Assembly (NCBI RefSeq): GCF_010078385.1
Contig: NZ_SIJC01000010.1
Location: 1 to 64,000 of the forward strand
Direction of reading: 5' to 3'
DNA length: 64,000 nt
Source of the DNA: Chengkuizengella sediminis
Lineage (GTDB): Bacteria; Bacillota; Bacilli; Paenibacillales; KCTC-33759
Part shown: positions 36,753-42,926 of the stretch, in pieces
Layout of the letters: every line of letters begins with the position of its first letter
How positions within the stretch are numbered: position 1 is the stretch's first letter
Program-made: the position numbers and the translations under genes
Notes under the pieces: generated by a model
What the model was told of the DNA's origin: nothing
The model's input: only the letters and a program-made list of their open reading frames with translations
Databases searched by the model: none

Positions 36753-37931
36753 TTAGTAGAATTTAACGTATTTATTAGGATCTACACGAGAATCCCACTT
36801 ACGCACTTCAAAATGTAAATGGTTCCCTGTAGACCTACCCGTTGTTCCTACTTCACCTATTTTAGCTCCACGGTTTACATTTTGTCCCACTGAAACATTA
36901 ATCTGACGCATATGTGCATATAAGGTTTTTATACCATCCCCGTGTTCTATAACCACAGCATTCCCGTAGGAACTCATATATTCTGCCACAATCACGACAC
37001 CACCAGCAGATGCTAAAATGTTAGTTCCACCAGGTGCTGCAACATCCACTCCTGTATGACTTGAAGTTCTACCCGTAAACGGATCCGTTCTTGTTCCATA
37101 ATAGGAGGTCACACGATATTGTCTATCCGTTGGAAGTGGATACCCAAACTTTCCATCGTAAGTCAAACTTGCTTTTTTGGCTAATAACTTAGATCTTTCC
37201 GCTATCATATTAGTCATTGCTTCTTCTTCTTCTTTGGAAATCTCTTCATGGATCTCTATTTGACCTTTATAACTAGTAATTGCAACTGCTTTTTCTTTTT
37301 CCTGAGTATACAATTCCGATCGTAATTGTTCTAATTGATCAAGGTTATCATTTAGTGCTACTATTCTAGTTTCTACTTCTCCTTTCGCTTTTTCAATAAC
37401 CGCTTGATCATGTTTACGTGCTTCTAATAGTTCTTTATCTTTATTTAGTATAGAGTTTAGAGCTTGAAAACGATCTAAGAAATCTGTAAAACTAGTAGAG
37501 CTTAATAATACATCCAAATAGGAGACGGAACCGTTTGTGTACATAATATGAAGTCTAGATTTCAATAATTCATTTCGATCTTCTACTCGTTGTATTGCAT
37601 TATCAAGCTCAAGCTTAGCTGCTTCAAGTTCCTCTTTTGTTTGAGCAATCGTACCCTCAAGTACTTCTACTTCTTTATTTTTAGTGGCTATTTGAAGTTC
37701 AATTTCCTGTATATCTTGTTCTGTATTTGCAATTTGACTATTTAAATTATTTATCTGATTTAGTGCTGCTTGCCTATTCGCTTTAGCTTGAGCTTCTTTA
37801 GCTTGTAACTCTTTCAATTGAGCATTTATTGCTTTTATTTCAGCTGAATTATCCGCTTGTCCTTGCTCTGGCAATATTATTGAGGAAAAAATAAATAAAA
37901 ATGATATCATTACTACTAGACTCTTCTTCAA
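36753..37931 (-). CDS. coiled-coil M23 murein hydrolase or activator (EnvC/CwlO-like)
   Basis: A 392-residue secreted protein: signal peptide (1-26), long coiled coil (about 28-255, rich in ELQAKEAQAKANRQ-type heptads) and a C-terminal LytM/M23 domain (about 275-390). The metal-binding residues are present in SHTGVDVAAPGG and GNHLHFEV, so it could be an active zinc endopeptidase, unlike E. coli EnvC, which lacks ligands. The position directly after ftsX, 33 bases on, fits the known rule that FtsEX drives a coiled-coil PG hydrolase at the membrane (CwlO, PcsB or EnvC). The strong coupling to ftsEX makes this its likely partner. Confidence 0.9.
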   Translation of the reverse strand: MKKSLVVMISFLFIFSSIILPEQGQADNSAEIKAINAQLKELQAKEAQAKANRQAALNQINNLNSQIANTEQDIQEIELQIATKNKEVEVLEGTIAQTKEELEAAKLELDNAIQRVEDRNELLKSRLHIMYTNGSVSYLDVLLSSTSFTDFLDRFQALNSILNKDKELLEARKHDQAVIEKAKGEVETRIVALNDNLDQLEQLRSELYTQEKEKAVAITSYKGQIEIHEEISKEEEEAMTNMIAERSKLLAKKASLTYDGKFGYPLPTDRQYRVTSYYGTRTDPFTGRTSSHTGVDVAAPGGTNILASAGGVVIVAEYMSSYGNAVVIEHGDGIKTLYAHMRQINVSVGQNVNRGAKIGEVGTTGRSTGNHLHFEVRKWDSRVDPNKYVKFY

Positions 37932-37964
37932 CGTCCGTTCCTCCTATTTTTAAATATTAATAGA

Positions 37965-39023
37965 TTACACCTTCAAATGTTTTCTTACAGATAAAACACT
38001 TCCAAAAACGCCAATGACTACACCGATTACAAACAATGCAAGTAATATATTTGGTGTGGCCTCATTTTGAGGTATCATTTCCATTCCTAGAATACCAAGC
38101 TGCAACTGACTTCTTTCTACTAGTTCAGCATATCCAAAATATAGAACAGCACTTGGAATGAATGAACCTATGAATCCAATAACAGCCCCTTCTACAAAAA
38201 ATGGCCAGCGAATAAATTGATTGGTTGCTCCTACTAGTTTCATAATCCCGATTTCATTACTTCTTGCCATAATCGTAAGTTTAATCGTATTTGCGATCAA
38301 AAACATCGCTGTAAATACTAAACCGATAACAATAATGAAACCAATGTTGCGGATTGTACTGGTGATTTTGTGTAAATTTTCTACATATCCTTGTCCATAC
38401 TTCACACTTTCTATGACTGGAATTTGTATTTCTTCTACCAATTGATCTTCTTGGATTCCCTGTTCATCTGTCGTGTTTTCTGTTGAAGTTTGCCCTTCGG
38501 GTGTACTTTGCCCATCAGTCGTATTCTCTTCTTCTGTTTGTGCTACTCCTTCAGAGACGGCTCTCTCAATCGTTATGAATTCACCCTCATACAACTTTTC
38601 AATTTTTTCAGCAGCGGTTTTTACTTCTCTTGAATTATATACTTCAACGACGAAGGAATCTGGGAGTGGATTATCTTCCCCATCATATCCTTCCAATGGA
38701 TCACCGATTTTTTCTCTCAGTTCAGCTATGCCTTGTTCTTTTGTAATATGTGTTACTCTTTTGATTTCTTCAATGCCGGCTATATTGTTTTTAATGGAAA
38801 GAATTTCTTCTTCCGGTATTTCCGTATTGAGGAAAACTTTGACTTCTACTTGACTTTCTATATCACCTAAAAATTGATTTACATTAGAAGTTAGAAGTAA
38901 AAACACACCTAGTATAAAAAGAGGAATGGCTATAGAACTTATAGAAGCAAAAGACATCCATGCGTTGCGACTGACATTTTTGAACCCTTCACGAAAGTGA
39001 CGACCGATTGTGCTAAGTTTCAT
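37965..39023 (-). CDS. ftsX: cell-division/wall protein FtsX (ABC permease)
   Basis: FtsX is the membrane half of the FtsEX complex that transmits ATP hydrolysis to a wall hydrolase outside the cell. The 352-residue protein has the N-terminal TM after SRNAWMSFASISSI, a large extracellular domain, and three further TMs at the C-terminus (TAMFLIANTIKLTIMARSNEIGIMKLVGA). The extracellular domain carries an unusual low-complexity insert of about 35 residues rich in Thr, Glu, Gln and Gly (near residues 165-200). ATG 39023 is preferred (GAGGTG nine bases upstream) and overlaps the ftsE stop by 11 bases, so the two are translationally coupled. Confidence 0.93.
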   Translation of the reverse strand: MKLSTIGRHFREGFKNVSRNAWMSFASISSIAIPLFILGVFLLLTSNVNQFLGDIESQVEVKVFLNTEIPEEEILSIKNNIAGIEEIKRVTHITKEQGIAELREKIGDPLEGYDGEDNPLPDSFVVEVYNSREVKTAAEKIEKLYEGEFITIERAVSEGVAQTEEENTTDGQSTPEGQTSTENTTDEQGIQEDQLVEEIQIPVIESVKYGQGYVENLHKITSTIRNIGFIIVIGLVFTAMFLIANTIKLTIMARSNEIGIMKLVGATNQFIRWPFFVEGAVIGFIGSFIPSAVLYFGYAELVERSQLQLGILGMEMIPQNEATPNILLALFVIGVVIGVFGSVLSVRKHLKV

Positions 39024-39699
39024 AACCGTATTCACCTCGTTCTTGGTCACGTACAACGACTCCGTCTTCGATGGCTATGACTCTTTTTCTCATTTTATTT
39101 ACGATATCTTTGTTATGCGTAGCCATGATGATCGTTGTTCCCCTAAAATTAATTTCCTCTAGTAACTCCATAATTCCCAAAGAGGTTTCTGGATCTAAGT
39201 TCCCTGTAGGTTCGTCTGCAATAATAAGAGAAGGGTTGTTTACAATAGCTCTAGCAATCGCTACTCTTTGCTGTTCCCCCCCTGATAACTGGGAAGGATA
39301 GGCGTTTGCTTTCCCTTTTAATCGAACTAAACTTAATACTTCATTTGTTCTTTTTTTGATGAATTTTTTCGGTTCTTCTATGACTTCCATTGCAAAAGCG
39401 ACATTTTCTGCAACTGTCAGTTTCGGGAGTAAGCGGAAATCTTGGAATACAACACCTATGTTTCTTCTCACGTATGGGATTTTTCGTTGTTTTAACTTCC
39501 CTATATTAAAGCCGTTTACGACAATTTGTCCTTTGGTAGGTTTTTCTTCTCTATATATGAGTTTCATAAACGTGGATTTACCAGCACCTGATGGGCCTAC
39601 TATGTATACAAATTCATTTTGATCAACTTTTAAGTTAATTCCTCTTAACGCTTCATTACCATCTGGATATTTTTTAAAAACACCCTGCATTTCTATCAC
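39013..39699 (-). CDS. ftsE: cell-division ATP-binding protein FtsE
   Basis: A 228-residue ABC ATPase that pairs with FtsX. Walker A GPSGAGKST (about 35-43), Q-loop FQDFRLLP, signature LSGGEQQRVAIARA, Walker B LIIADEPTGNLDPE and H-loop ATHNKD are all present. The start is GTG 39699 (MIEMQGVFKKYPDG), which fits the usual FtsE N-terminus, with GGAAGTGAT upstream. Its 3' end overlaps ftsX. A MITE-like element begins only 36 bases upstream of the start codon, so its promoter may lie in or beyond that element. Confidence 0.96.
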   Translation of the reverse strand: MIEMQGVFKKYPDGNEALRGINLKVDQNEFVYIVGPSGAGKSTFMKLIYREEKPTKGQIVVNGFNIGKLKQRKIPYVRRNIGVVFQDFRLLPKLTVAENVAFAMEVIEEPKKFIKKRTNEVLSLVRLKGKANAYPSQLSGGEQQRVAIARAIVNNPSLIIADEPTGNLDPETSLGIMELLEEINFRGTTIIMATHNKDIVNKMRKRVIAIEDGVVVRDQERGEYGYET

Positions 39700-39734
39700 T
39701 TTATCACTTCCCGATTCTTGGTAGTCTTAGAGGT

Positions 39735-39904
39735 TGTTCAAAAAGCACCCTTTTGATCACGAACCATTTCAAGGAGTGATTTCGACATCGAATATTGCAC
39801 TCATATTTAAAGTCCGGTGCTCATGTAACAAATCACTACACTCCGCTCCGGCTTCTTCATATTCGCACAATCTTCTCGGTGCTGAAAACTGAACTTTTTG
39901 AACA
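39735..39904. mobile_element. MITE-like element with 11-bp terminal inverted repeats
   Basis: TGTTCAAAAAG (39735-39745) and CTTTTTGAACA (39894-39904) are perfect inverted ends of a 170-bp segment with no ORF. The interior is richer in G+C than its flanks and contains short inverted blocks such as AGTCCGGTGCTCATG and CGCTCCGGCTTCTTCAT. The design (short TIRs, no coding, near a gene start) is that of a miniature inverted-repeat element. I recall similar repeats in Paenibacillaceae genomes but cannot verify it here. No transposase is in the window, and no clear target duplication is seen. Confidence 0.7.
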
Positions 39905-40300
39905 TGCATTAAATTATAAACTTCGACATTAACAATAAAAATCCTTGCATAAAAAAGCTAGTTCGAAAAAAATATGTCGTCTCATAGTAAAAAAATGCAT
40001 CTATCTGCTTAGAAAATCGTAAAAATAGATTAGATTACACGCAAAAACCAGCTTTTTTTACATTATACCATCTATTACGTCAAATTAAGTAGTTTTTTCC
40101 ACATAAAATTTAGTATTTTTTAGATGAAATATAAAAAGTATCCTTTTCTCATGAACAGACGTATTCATCCTCATTTTTGGGAGAACAAAATTCAATTTTT
40201 TATGTGATTTTAATGTCTACCTAACTTTTTCTTAAGCAAAGAAGGTTATGCTATTCAAACACAAAACATTTCGATTTAAATGGAATAGGAGGAAGTTAAG
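39905..40300. other. intergenic region upstream of the exported peptide gene
   Basis: AT-rich non-coding DNA between the MITE-like element and the small peptide gene. It contains the long inverted repeat listed separately. On the minus strand a TATAAT hexamer near 40063-40068 may be part of a promoter reading leftwards toward ftsE through the element; a TTGACG lies only 10 bases upstream of it, so the spacing is wrong and the call is uncertain. Confidence 0.4.
39951..40058. repeat. long-spaced 13-bp inverted repeat
   Basis: AAAAAAGCTAGTT (39951-39963) and AACCAGCTTTTTT (40046-40058) are inverted with one mismatch (G-U in RNA), 82 bases apart. It could be a second small mobile-element remnant or a long RNA hairpin. 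No coding potential lies inside. Confidence 0.4.
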
Positions 40301-40474
40301 ATGGCATTTAAAAAATTAGTATCTACCGTTGCATTATCATCTTATTTATTGGGGGTTTCTGCGATCGGAGGATTTGATGTTTCTGAAATAACCAAACCAA
40401 TTCCTTCCAATTCAGCAGAAATCAATCAAGCAAATGAATTATTAGATAAAAAAGAGAAAGAGTCCAAAGAATAA
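40301..40474 (+). CDS. 57-residue putative exported peptide
   Basis: A short gene supported by an excellent RBS (TAGGAGGAAG, seven bases upstream) and a following terminator. The product begins MAFKKLVSTVALSSYLLG, a lysine pair followed by a hydrophobic stretch typical of a signal peptide, then about 35 hydrophilic residues ending in DKKEKESKE. The length and layout resemble secreted pro-peptides, but it matches no family I recognise. It could also be a small membrane-tethered protein. Function unknown; existence is well supported. Confidence 0.7.
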   Translation: MAFKKLVSTVALSSYLLGVSAIGGFDVSEITKPIPSNSAEINQANELLDKKEKESKE

Positions 40475-40489
40475 CATAGATTTAAAAAA

Positions 40490-40521
40490 GACTGTCCGAA
40501 GAAATCATCGGACGGTCCTTT
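40490..40521 (+). terminator. intrinsic terminator of the small exported peptide gene
   Basis: GACTGTCCGA (40490-40499) pairs with TCGGACGGTC (40508-40517) with one wobble around an AGAAATCA loop, then CTTT. It lies 15 bases after the stop codon. Confidence 0.8.
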
Positions 40522-40642
40522 AGTGTGCAAATATTAGTCTATCCTCAACTTTTATTCCTGTAGTGAATCTTCGCTGTCATATGAACGACTATGGTAAAAT
40601 AAAATGAATAAATTACCATTATTATCATTAGGGGCTGGTTAA

Positions 40643-40819
40643 ATGTTTTGGTTTTGGGTTATTGGATTTTTTATAGCGTTACTACTATTTGCTCTCCTTA
40701 TCGATCTAAAACGTAAAAAGAATAATAATTTATATCAAAGAGGTATTAACCCACACAGTAAAGACGGAGAAAGCTCTAATTATGTTATGGGGCAAGATCG
40801 AGACAATAGTGGAGGTTAA
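40643..40819 (+). CDS. 58-residue single-span membrane protein
   Basis: A short gene beginning ATG 40643 with AGGGG nine bases upstream. The first 22 residues (MFWFWVIGFFIALLLFALLI) form one transmembrane helix, followed by a basic cluster DLKRKKNNN and a polar, Gly/Ser/Asp-rich tail, so the C-terminus should be cytoplasmic. I do not recognise a named family. It is convergent with the next minus-strand gene, leaving 29 bases between them. Confidence 0.65.
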   Translation: MFWFWVIGFFIALLLFALLIDLKRKKNNNLYQRGINPHSKDGESSNYVMGQDRDNSGG

Positions 40820-40848
40820 ATACCATTTGACAAAAATTTTTCTCATTT

Positions 40849-41328
40849 TCAGCTTAGAGTTTTTATTAACTCCCATGACATGCCTAAATATTTATATTTT
40901 ATCTTTATCGTTTCAATCGGCTTATTATGTAAGATTCTAATTCCATAATCTGTAGGTTCATTTCTTTTTATTGCTTCATCAATATCATCTGTTTTAGGGT
41001 GTATTACATTTTCTTTAAAGTTGTTTACAAAAACGATATCATATTTGGGTTCATCTTTTAGTTGAACCATTTTTTCTGAGTAACTCATTCCTAACTCCAC
41101 CGATTTAGTGACTTTATCTCCATTTACAAACACGTCTATAATTTCAACATTTCTTATCCCATCATTTTTTATATTTAATGTTACTTTTGTATTATCTATG
41201 TTTGAAGTAAGTCCATTTGAAGAGAGTGGGGGATGGTTGATGATATATACATATATCCCTATCACTAAAGCAAATAGAAACAATCCTGCGAAGATTAATA
41301 TTTTATATGTTTTCATTTTTTGAATCAT
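40849..41328 (-). CDS. membrane-anchored protein of unknown function
   Basis: A 159-residue protein with one N-terminal transmembrane anchor (about 8-30, ILIFAGLFLFALVIGIYVYII) and a beta-rich extracytoplasmic domain of about 125 residues with no cysteines. The frame runs to 41361, but ATG 41328 has TAGGAG seven bases upstream and is preferred. I do not recognise the domain. It is divergent from the putative toxin transcript. Confidence 0.7.
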   Translation of the reverse strand: MIQKMKTYKILIFAGLFLFALVIGIYVYIINHPPLSSNGLTSNIDNTKVTLNIKNDGIRNVEIIDVFVNGDKVTKSVELGMSYSEKMVQLKDEPKYDIVFVNNFKENVIHPKTDDIDEAIKRNEPTDYGIRILHNKPIETIKIKYKYLGMSWELIKTLS

Positions 41329-41354
41329 ATCAAAACTCCTAAAACACTTTACTT

Positions 41355-41383
41355 TTGTCATAAATCACAAGAATTAATATAAT
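41355..41383 (+). promoter_or_regulatory. promoter of the type I toxin mRNA
   Basis: TTGTCA (41355-41360), 17-base spacer and perfect TATAAT (41378-41383). Transcription from about 41390 to the hairpin at 41645 would give an RNA near 295 bases. The -35 lies inside a 17-bp sequence (41346-41362) repeated exactly at 41843-41859. Confidence 0.7.
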
Positions 41384-41483
41384 AAATTCCTTCTAAGGAA
41401 TAAAGTAGTATGATAGAAATAATACAATAGTTGGAAGGGTGGTAGGCTGATCCCTCATTTGTAACGTTAGGGGGTGATGTCCC

Positions 41484-41567
41484 ATGACAGTATTCCAGGC
41501 TATTTCTCTAATGTTATCTTCGGGGTTATTAATTATAGCTTTATTGTCTGTTAAGAACATGAAATAG
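41484..41567 (+). CDS. holin-like toxin peptide, type I TA (TxpA/Fst-like)
   Basis: A 27-residue peptide starting MTVFQAISLMLSSGLLIIAL and ending SVKNMK: one transmembrane helix with a short charged C-terminus. This is the standard form of the putative holin-like toxin family of Bacillales (type I toxin-antitoxin, as TxpA, BsrG or Fst). The RBS is GGGGGTGAT, six bases upstream. A near-consensus promoter lies about 100 bases upstream, and the 3' UTR holds several stems (ACCGC/GCGGT; CCGTT/AACGG; GAAACCG/CGGTTTC) like the structured tail that pairs with the antitoxin RNA in this family. The antitoxin RNA would be read from the opposite strand of the 3' region. The function is inferred from family resemblance. 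Confidence 0.75.
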   Translation: MTVFQAISLMLSSGLLIIALLSVKNMK

Positions 41568-41644
41568 AACCGCCCCTCTCCAAGGTCGCGGTCCGTTTGT
41601 CTTAAAACCAAAGCCTACCGTTCTAATTTTAACGGCTATTGTAT

Positions 41645-41685
41645 GAAACCGTATGGTGTTAGCAGCACCTGCGGTTTCTTTATTT
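41645..41685 (+). terminator. terminator of the toxin mRNA
   Basis: GAAACCG (41645-41651) pairs with CGGTTTC (41672-41678), with an inner GGTG/CACC helix, followed by TTTATTT. It is about 80 bases beyond the toxin stop, leaving room for a structured antitoxin-pairing tail. Confidence 0.75.
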
Positions 41686-41881
41686 ATTATATGAATCCTG
41701 TTAAATATATTATACACTATATTGTTCGATAAAATCTATATACATAGATAGTATTTTAATCCGATATTCATGAGCTTTCCATCACATATATTTCCTCTGC
41801 ATAATTTCAACTCTTTTACTACCTTTATTGGTGTATTCAAATACTTTACTTTTGTCATATGTCAAAATGACTTTTTCCATA

Positions 41882-41910
41882 TTGTAACAAAAATTAGATG
41901 ATTTTATAAT
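41882..41910 (+). promoter_or_regulatory. promoter of the quinone reductase gene
   Basis: TTGTAA (41882-41887), a 17-base spacer and TATAAT (41905-41910), about 60 bases before the start codon of the flavodoxin-fold gene. Confidence 0.7.
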
Positions 41911-41970
41911 AATCTTATGAAACGGATTGATCAATCCCAACGTAAATAAAATAGAAGGAGTGAAACAGAA

Positions 41971-42549
41971 ATGAAAAAAATACTGATCATTAATGGGAAT
42001 CCAAATGAAGATAGTTTCGGTGCTGCTCTTGGAAACGCTTATAAAACTGGGGCAATCAAAAAAGGAGCAGAAGTCAAAAAAATACGAGTGGCTGATTTGA
42101 TATTTGATCCCATATATAAAGGATATACATACGATAGAAAAGACTTAGAAGATGATTTAATGAAAGCTCAGGATTTAATCACATGGGCCGATCATCTTGT
42201 CTTCATCTATCCTAATTGGTGGGGAACAATGCCAGCCCTATTAAAAGGGTTTATTGATAGAGTGTTTTTACCTGGATTTGCGTTTAAATACAAAGAAAAT
42301 TCTGCAATGGTTGATCAATTATTAACTGAAAAAACGGCAAGGCTTATCGTAACTATGGATTCTCCTAAATGGTACTATACTTTATTTCAAGGAAAACCAG
42401 GGCATAATTCTATGAAAAAAAGTATTTTAAATTTTTGTGGCATTAAACCTGTTCGAATCACTTCTGTAGATCAGGTTAGGAAATCTACGGTTAAGAGAAA
42501 ACGGAAATGGTTAAGTAAGATAGAGAAGTTGGGGTATCAGGTGTCTTAA
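41971..42549 (+). CDS. NAD(P)H oxidoreductase, flavodoxin_2 (KefF/MdaB-like)
   Basis: A 192-residue FMN/FAD-binding quinone reductase family protein. The nucleotide-binding loop NGNPNEDSFGAAL (about 8-20), the YPNWWGTMPALLKGFIDRVFLPGFAF block (about 90-115) and GKPGHNSM are hallmarks of the Flavodoxin_2 family. It would catalyse two-electron reduction of quinones with NAD(P)H as an antioxidant or electrophile-detoxifying enzyme. The start is supported by AGAAGGAGTG, and a clear promoter is upstream. It stands alone and is convergent with the polymorphic-toxin locus. The substrate is unknown. Confidence 0.9.
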   Translation: MKKILIINGNPNEDSFGAALGNAYKTGAIKKGAEVKKIRVADLIFDPIYKGYTYDRKDLEDDLMKAQDLITWADHLVFIYPNWWGTMPALLKGFIDRVFLPGFAFKYKENSAMVDQLLTEKTARLIVTMDSPKWYYTLFQGKPGHNSMKKSILNFCGIKPVRITSVDQVRKSTVKRKRKWLSKIEKLGYQVS

Positions 42550-42663
42550 TCATTTTACACAAATAAATGAAATAGGTTAAGGAAGCAATGAATCACAACA
42601 TCGTCAAACATCGCTTCCTCATTTAATTACTTTTAGTTGATATCATTTTGTTGTACTGCTTAG

Positions 42664-42912
42664 CTAATCATTCAATATATATTTCTCCCATCCCACTCTT
42701 TGAACTTCTTCAATTGACGGATCACTAACCTGATCTTTTTCAGAATACGTTCTAACATTTTTCAAATTAATTTTATCAGGTTTATCCCATTCAGACTCAC
42801 ATTCACTACACATAACATGTAGTCGGTTAGATTTTATAGTCTTCACAATTTCTACCCATCCCTGTGAACATATAGGACACCATGCAACTTTAAACTGATA
42901 ATAATTATGCAA
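42664..42912 (-). CDS. zinc-ribbon protein, probable immunity protein
   Basis: An 82-residue acidic protein starting at TTG 42912, with GGGGAG seven bases upstream. Two CxxC pairs (CPIC near 12-15 and CSEC near 35-38) flank a short beta ribbon (WVEIVKTIKSNRLHVM), a four-cysteine zinc-ribbon pattern. It lies 14 bases downstream of the stop of the large YD-repeat toxin gene, in the slot where polymorphic toxin systems keep the cognate immunity gene. It has no signal peptide, as expected for a cytoplasmic antidote. Immunity is inferred from position and size; I do not recognise the family. Confidence 0.7.
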   Translation of the reverse strand: MHNYYQFKVAWCPICSQGWVEIVKTIKSNRLHVMCSECESEWDKPDKINLKNVRTYSEKDQVSDPSIEEVQRVGWEKYILND

Positions 42913-42926
42913 TTCTTTACTCCCCT

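Larger units (their letters stand above)
41568..41970. other. toxin 3' UTR, likely antitoxin region and promoter region of the next gene
   Basis: It contains the structured 3' tail of the toxin mRNA (41568-41685). On the minus strand TATAAT (41711-41706) could drive an antisense antitoxin RNA across the toxin 3' end, though its -35 is weak. A second copy of the 17-bp repeat ACTTTACTTTTGTCATA (41843-41859) follows, then the promoter of the next gene. No protein-coding gene is supported; a 40-codon frame on the minus strand starting near 41858 has no RBS. Confidence 0.5.

Noticed and set aside
41393-41611. 72-codon minus-strand frame opposite the small toxin
   Set aside because: No RBS, no recognisable features, and it fully overlaps the better supported plus-strand toxin gene and its 5' and 3' structured regions.
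41800-41860. 40-codon minus-strand frame starting MTKVKY within the second 17-bp repeat
   Set aside because: It arises because the repeat encodes the same first codons as an upstream extension of the 159-residue protein; there is no RBS and no domain.
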